Assembly (NCBI RefSeq): GCF_047495875.1
Contig: NC_092480.1
Location: forward strand, 4,402,001 to 4,466,000
DNA from: Pithys albifrons albifrons
Taxonomy: Eukaryota > Chordata > Aves > Passeriformes > Thamnophilidae
DNA: 64,000 nucleotides
Direction of reading: 5' to 3'
Shown: positions 59,640 through 64,000 of the stretch, one piece after another
Layout: each line of letters starts with the position of its first letter
How positions within the stretch are numbered: the stretch's first letter is position 1
Made by a program: the position numbers and the translations under genes
The notes under the pieces: generated by a model
What the model saw: only the letters and a program-made list of their open reading frames with translations
Told to the model about the DNA's origin: nothing
Database searches by the model: none

Positions 59640-60130
59640 AGCCTAATGGCATCTTTCCGTGAGAGCGCTTTGTAGCAGTCATAAATAAACATGCGGCTGA
59701 AAGGCACGATAACAAAAAAATGGAAACTGAGGCGCCCGGGATCTTTATTATTGAGGGGACAAAGCATCTGTGATTAGTAGGAACAGGGGAGAGGAGAGGG
59801 TAAAAATAAAAGGCAGCCGATTGTGTTGCTGCCTTGTCCATGTCAAGAGAGGATCTGGCTGTGGTAGGTTGACAGGTTGTCTGGATAAATAGTTTGGGGG
59901 CAGAACACACATTTCTGATGGAACTTTTCTTTTTTACAGCCAAGATCAGGAGCTCCAGAGGTACTGTCAAGGACGGACGAAGCTCTATAAATCAGGACAG
60001 GCTTTTTTGTCTGTCTGAAAAGTCTTATCTCGGAGTTCGTCCAGGCAATTTTTTGAGGTCTCTCTAGCTTCCTCCCTGCTCCTTATCAGAGCGCCACAGC
60101 TTTAAATGCAGATAGATACCCTCTAATGGA
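59640..60130. promoter_or_regulatory. Candidate conserved noncoding block
   Basis: ATAAATAAAC at 59681-59690 fits both forkhead and CDX/posterior HOX sites. Retained CpGs and GATCTTTATTATTGAG follow. A strong acceptor (CTTTTCTTTTTTACAG, AG at 59938-59939) sits inside and could begin a 21-nt microexon ending before GTACTG at 59961. No coding frame otherwise. Confidence 0.35.
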
Positions 60131-60929
60131 AGCACAAGCCAGAGCCCTCACTCCTTGTAAGTGCCAGCTCGTAATTTAGTTGTGTGCCCTTTGGCACCGG
60201 TGCATCCATCACGGAAAGCAGAGGCAGCATCACCACCTGTGGTGGCAGTGGGGGCTCAGCCATGGGGAGGGGACCCCCATCTCCTGCCCTCCTTAGTCAG
60301 GGATAAGCCATTTGTAAAATGGGCTGGGACCAGTGGGTTTTTCAACTCTGCAGGAATGAGAAAGAAATCCTCCTTGGTATCTGAGGCAGCAGGGTGGAGA
60401 TGGACAGGGTATGGAGTGGTTCTTGAGCAGTCATTTCTCTGAATTTTTTAGTTTTTCTCTTGCTGTGTCTTTTTTTTTTCCCACCACCACTTTTTGTATT
60501 TAGACCAAATGATCTGGGAAGGAAGGGCTGGGTTTTGGCTGGCTGTGGTCCAGAGGGATGTCATGCACCCGGAATCAGAGCTCACTGGTTTGAAAACCGA
60601 CACGAGGTTTGATGGGGAAGCTGTCAAGCCACCCCTCGGCTGTGGAGCCCTACCCAAACCTCCTGGAACCTTTTGAAAATCACTTGTCACCTTCTCTAAC
60701 AAACAGTGCACGGCTAATGGCGACACTTCACCATTCCCGACAGCTCCAGATTGTTAATTCCGCCTGGTTTTCCCCCCTGAATAGCATTTTGCCTTCTGGC
60801 TAAAGCAGCCGTGGCTCCATCAGCCCGGGAGCTCCTCACCTGAGGACATGTGAAGGGGCTTTAATAGGTTTTTTCTCTTTGCCCCACTGGGCTGTGACCG
60901 AGAGGGGAGACAGAGCTGCCTGAGTCACT
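60131..60929. other. Noncoding stretch, no gene seen
   Basis: No recognised coding frame. A T-rich run lies near 60469-60480. Confidence 0.5.
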
Positions 60930-61480
60930 AATTGCTTTGGCCCTGCAACTCCCGAATGATGGAAAAGATTAAAAGGGAAGGAAAACAGCCATTCTATCTC
61001 TTTCTTGAAAAAACTTGCAGCATGAAAGGCTCATTAACATCATTAATGTTTCATTAACCTCTAGCCAGACAAATAAGCTGGAGGTAATTTAACAGTATAG
61101 GGAAAAGCAAGAAAATTAAAAATTACCCAGGTGTAGGTGACATTCTCCAAGTTTACCTTCGCTGTGCATTTTGGAGAGGTGTGGGCTCTGCTGCCTCCCT
61201 GCCCGGGGCTTGGAGCTCTGCCAGCGGCTCTGCCTGCTCCGAAGGGCTGCGGGTAATAACGAGCAGGGAAAGTCATTGATTGTGACAAAATGGGATTCAT
61301 TTGAACACAGCAACATCTGAAATCTTGCAAAGGAACGTTGCTCTGCACAATACCGCCTTGAAAAAAAAGACAAACCTGAAATAAAAAAAAGGAGAGGGGG
61401 GAAAATCGGTGGCTGCAAAATTGCTTTCTTTGTTTGGGTAAAACACTTTCTCCCCTTGTTAATTTTGGTGGGGGTTCATT
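60930..61480. promoter_or_regulatory. Candidate conserved noncoding block with spaced ATTA cores
   Basis: Three CATTAA words at 61032, 61041 and 61052 lie roughly one helical turn apart. Then follow GGAGGTAATTTAACAG, AAAATTAAAAATTACC, a T-box-like CAGGTGTAGGTGAC and GTAATAACGAG. CpGs are retained. Noncoding. Confidence 0.38.
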
Positions 61481-61867
61481 TGATTTTTATCTCTCCCCAA
61501 GTTTACATGCTCCTCCTTCACCCTGCTTCTCCCAAGTCCATATGAGTGTATACACATAGGGAGAGATTTATATCCACTGGTTGGGCTTTGTGACCCCAGA
61601 TGTAATTCATCACCTCTTTCTCAATTGCCTTCCCTTTAGCAAGACCTCTGGAATGAAAGAACATCATTAGTTCCTCCCCAAAATCCAAAAGTGGGTTGAA
61701 AATGTAAAGAAATGGCAGTGCTTTTTGACTCTTTGCTGTAGTGTATTCTGGTGTCTTCCAGAATTGTCTAATTAATCTGGGTCATCCATGAGCAAGTGAT
61801 AAGAGGCAGTTTCTGCCTATAAGAGAGTAGAGAATAAGGAAAATCAGCCAAGGGGAGATGTGTCTCT
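61481..61867. other. Noncoding stretch, no gene seen
   Basis: Moderately AT-rich. No named element. Confidence 0.5.
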
Positions 61868-61990
61868 TCATCCATCCCACCCACAGTTGCAGAGGGATGA
61901 AGGTGACTTGCCCAAGGTCACACAGAGGAGATCACGTTGGAGCTGGGAGTTGAACATGTGCTTCTCATGGATCCTCATCCTCTGGTTTCC
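61868..61990 (-). mobile_element. MIR-like CORE-SINE relic, reversed
   Basis: GTGACTTGCCCAAGGTCACA, CAGAGGAGATCACG, TGGAGCTGGGAGTTGAAC and CTCATCCTCTGGTTTCC match the reverse complement of MIR ('gtgacttgcccaaggtcacacag... ggcagagctgggattcgaaccc... ctgactcc'). The clearest SINE relic in the window. Confidence 0.78.
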
Positions 61991-62117
61991 ACTTGTTCTC
62001 CTGTCCCACAAACCAGATCCTGCACAACTTTGCAAGCTTTGTCTGTTTCTGGGTAATTTCTGCTTTGTGGTCCTTGGACCAGCCAGTTTCCCACTGTTGT
62101 CTGTGGGGTAGGAGGAG
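61991..62117. other. Spacer between inverted MIR-like relics
   Basis: About 130 bp with no recognised element. Confidence 0.5.
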
Positions 62118-62280
62118 AACTCTGGCACTTTGTTAGCTCTAATCCTGGCTCTGTCTTTGGCTTGGGATAAGTTGCCTGACTTCCATGGCTCTATTTTCTC
62201 TAGCCACAAGGTGTGCATAACTCTACAGAGTTTGAATTAGTCCTTATAAAGAGCTTTAAGTGTGAAATACAGTGTTAATG
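62118..62280 (+). mobile_element. MIR-like CORE-SINE relic
   Basis: TCTAATCCTGGCTCTGTC, TTGGGATAAGTTGCCTGAC, GGCTCTATTTTCTC, GTTTGAATTAGTCC and AAGAGCTTTAAGTGTG follow the MIR order and end in the LINE-like tail. Opposite orientation to the copy at 61868. Confidence 0.65.
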
Positions 62281-64000
62281 CCATTTTTTGTGTCTTTATC
62301 CACTCTTGCCCGGTGTTTATTGAGAGATGAGATCTCAGCCAAGTGAGTGGATGTTTCTTGAGCTGAGGTTGTGATCAGGCTGTTGTCTGGCACAAGGAAA
62401 GGATGGAAGATGCTGAATAACATGGAACCACCAGCTCTAGCTCTTCACTCTTGTTTGCAGCAGCCCCTTGAGCCCCTGCACTGCTCAGGGACTTGAAAAG
62501 CTGCAGTGTTTTGTTACAGGAGTCTAGTGCGAGTCAGCACGAGGCCTCTGTATTTCACAGGTTCCCCAAGCAGCCCGCAGGCACAAATAACCTTTATGTC
62601 ATGCTCTCCACTGTTTATGTAAACTTGGCTTCTGCTTGTTCCTGTCAGGCTGTGCCTGTGCTTTTATTCCTGTGAGGATGGAGTGGTAGAGAGAGCAGGT
62701 AGAATTTTCCCATGAATAGGAGTCTCCCACGTGGGCTGTGAAGGGGAACCAGCAGAACAGGTAGGACAGAAGCTGAGCTGGATGTTTGTGTCCCTGGTGC
62801 AGCTGCATGTCTGTGATGACAAGGACTGTGTCTGCAGCTGGGTACTGGCAGGCAGAGGGCCCTGCCTGCACTGGCACACCTGTCCTGGGGAGGGATAGTT
62901 GGTGTGATGATGGGAAAGGTGCTCTCCTTTGGATGCAGCCTCCAACCTTGGTGAGATACCTAATGCAGGCTGAATAGCATAACCTGCAGCTGCAGGTACA
63001 GATGTGGACCCATCTAGCCAGATGTGCACGTACTAAGTCTGATTTTCTCTTTAAGCAATGCAGGCAAGCCTGGTAAGATCCAAGGAAAGTCTTTAAGCAT
63101 CTCCAATTTAGCCTGTGTGGTACAAAACTCAGCCAGATTTCCTGGGTAACCCCATATTTAGGAGTTGACCTGAGACTTGTGATAAGAGGTGGTGATTTGA
63201 GGTGCTGTTTATGAACAGTCATGAAGGACTTTCTGAAAATTTGGGACCTTTTTTTTTTTGGCTTGTTGAGCCCTTTGAACAAGGAGACATTCAAAAATCA
63301 CTTGGAGGGATCTTGGTCTAGTTTTGCCATCATGAAACAGCACAGAGTGAAACACTATAAAGATCATTTTTATTGCCATCTATCAGTGTTTATATCTGTA
63401 TTTCCATCCTATCCTTTTGACAACAGTGTATGAGCAGCCAGGATTTATCCTTCCTAGCTAAATCTCTTTCAACCCCATGCAAGAAGGCCAGGAAACGATT
63501 TGACAAAAATATATAGTTCACCAAAATTATTCAACCCTCAAGCGCTCAGGTTTAGGTCAGAGTAAATTTGGAATAAATATTTGTTCTGGTTCTTATCTTA
63601 GCCAAGCTGATTTACCCAGCAGCAGCTGATAACTCTTTTTAAATTCACTGCAGAATCAGCTTCTTCCAAATGCTTATTCCCCCTTCTCCCCCATGTCCCT
63701 GCCTGGGTTTGTTGTCCTGGGGTGGCCCACATGGGTATTGGATTGCTGAGGAGCTCTGCAGGAGCCTCAGCTCTGTGGTTTTCCAAAAGGAAAAACATGC
63801 ATAGTAAGTGCATGGAAATGTCTTTTGTAATAGAATTTCATCAAACAATTAGGAAGAGCTTCCCCAACTTTTCTTTAAAAACCCAAATTGGGAACAAATA
63901 TTTAACTTCCACAGAAAATAGTGTTTAGCTGCTTTGTGATGTTTTTTCACTTGTTCACATTTTAAGCAGATTTTTTTTCTCTCTGAACCTCAGCATTTCC
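62281..64000. other. Noncoding stretch to the window end
   Basis: A 231-codon minus-strand frame (62599-63294) is unrecognised. 63490-63600 is AT-rich and may be regulatory. No gene, RNA or named repeat. Confidence 0.45.

Noticed and set aside
59431..59970. 179-codon minus-strand frame
   Set aside because: Passes through the AAT repeat as an Ile/Val-rich run; no domain.
60295..60335. TTTGTAAAATGGG, a MIR-core-like word
   Set aside because: Single isolated word, no supporting order of motifs.
62599..63294. 231-codon minus-strand frame, Cys/His-rich in the middle
   Set aside because: Cysteine spacing fits no zinc-binding pattern that I recognise; no LINE match; overlapping open frame in another phase.
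1..64000. CRISPR arrays, operons, prophage, bacterial promoters
   Set aside because: Sequence is a vertebrate genome; the only arrays are a minisatellite and microsatellites without spacers.

Overview
The window reads as vertebrate, and specifically avian, noncoding DNA. The clearest taxonomic marks are two pieces of CR1 LINE 3' end. One (6677-6916) carries the bird-type octamer tail and the C-terminal codons of CR1 ORF2, in a subfamily style that I associate with neoavian or passerine genomes. The other (44478-44574) is a short head-to-head pair of CR1 tails. DNA is CpG-poor overall, microsatellites are sparse, and I see no Alu/B1-type SINEs or mammalian L1.

I could not support a single protein-coding exon, tRNA, rRNA or recognised ncRNA gene on either strand. 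Long open frames exist (the longest is 299 codons at 52752-53651), but none has a recognisable domain and most lie in stop-poor GC-rich stretches or in the minisatellite. The window is best read as intergenic or deep-intronic sequence. One site, at 3289/3290 on the + strand, joins a strong 3' splice site directly to GTAAGT. That is the arrangement of a recursive splice site in a long vertebrate intron, and is the main hint that the window may lie inside a very long gene transcribed left to right.

Layout. 1-7200: plain noncoding DNA with the recursive-splice-like site, a ~140 bp direct duplication (5321-5457 and 6233-6372) and a 5'-truncated CR1. 7200-12330: AT-rich blocks that look like candidate conserved noncoding elements, alternating with featureless sequence. 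15295-16035: two MIR-like SINE relics. 16590-24310: further candidate regulatory blocks. 25380-26810: an old, frame-broken CR1/L3-lineage reverse transcriptase relic on the minus strand. 29184-29227: an 11-bp-arm inverted repeat. 30715-31935: an ancient LINE reverse transcriptase relic flanked by MIR-like pieces. 35390-35655: a minisatellite of 14 identical 19-bp units. 36737-36793 and 57427-57482: tetranucleotide arrays. 43800-47350: homeodomain, SOX and T-box-like motif clusters. 53140-61480: several candidate regulatory blocks, including inverted TGACACC repeats near 58.0-58.4 kb. 61868-62280: an inverted pair of MIR-like relics.

No genes act together here. If the window has a function, it is most likely regulatory (enhancer-like blocks, some perhaps derived from ancient LINE/SINE copies) and possibly splicing-related. 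Conservation cannot be seen from one sequence, so every regulatory call is a hypothesis based on composition and motifs.
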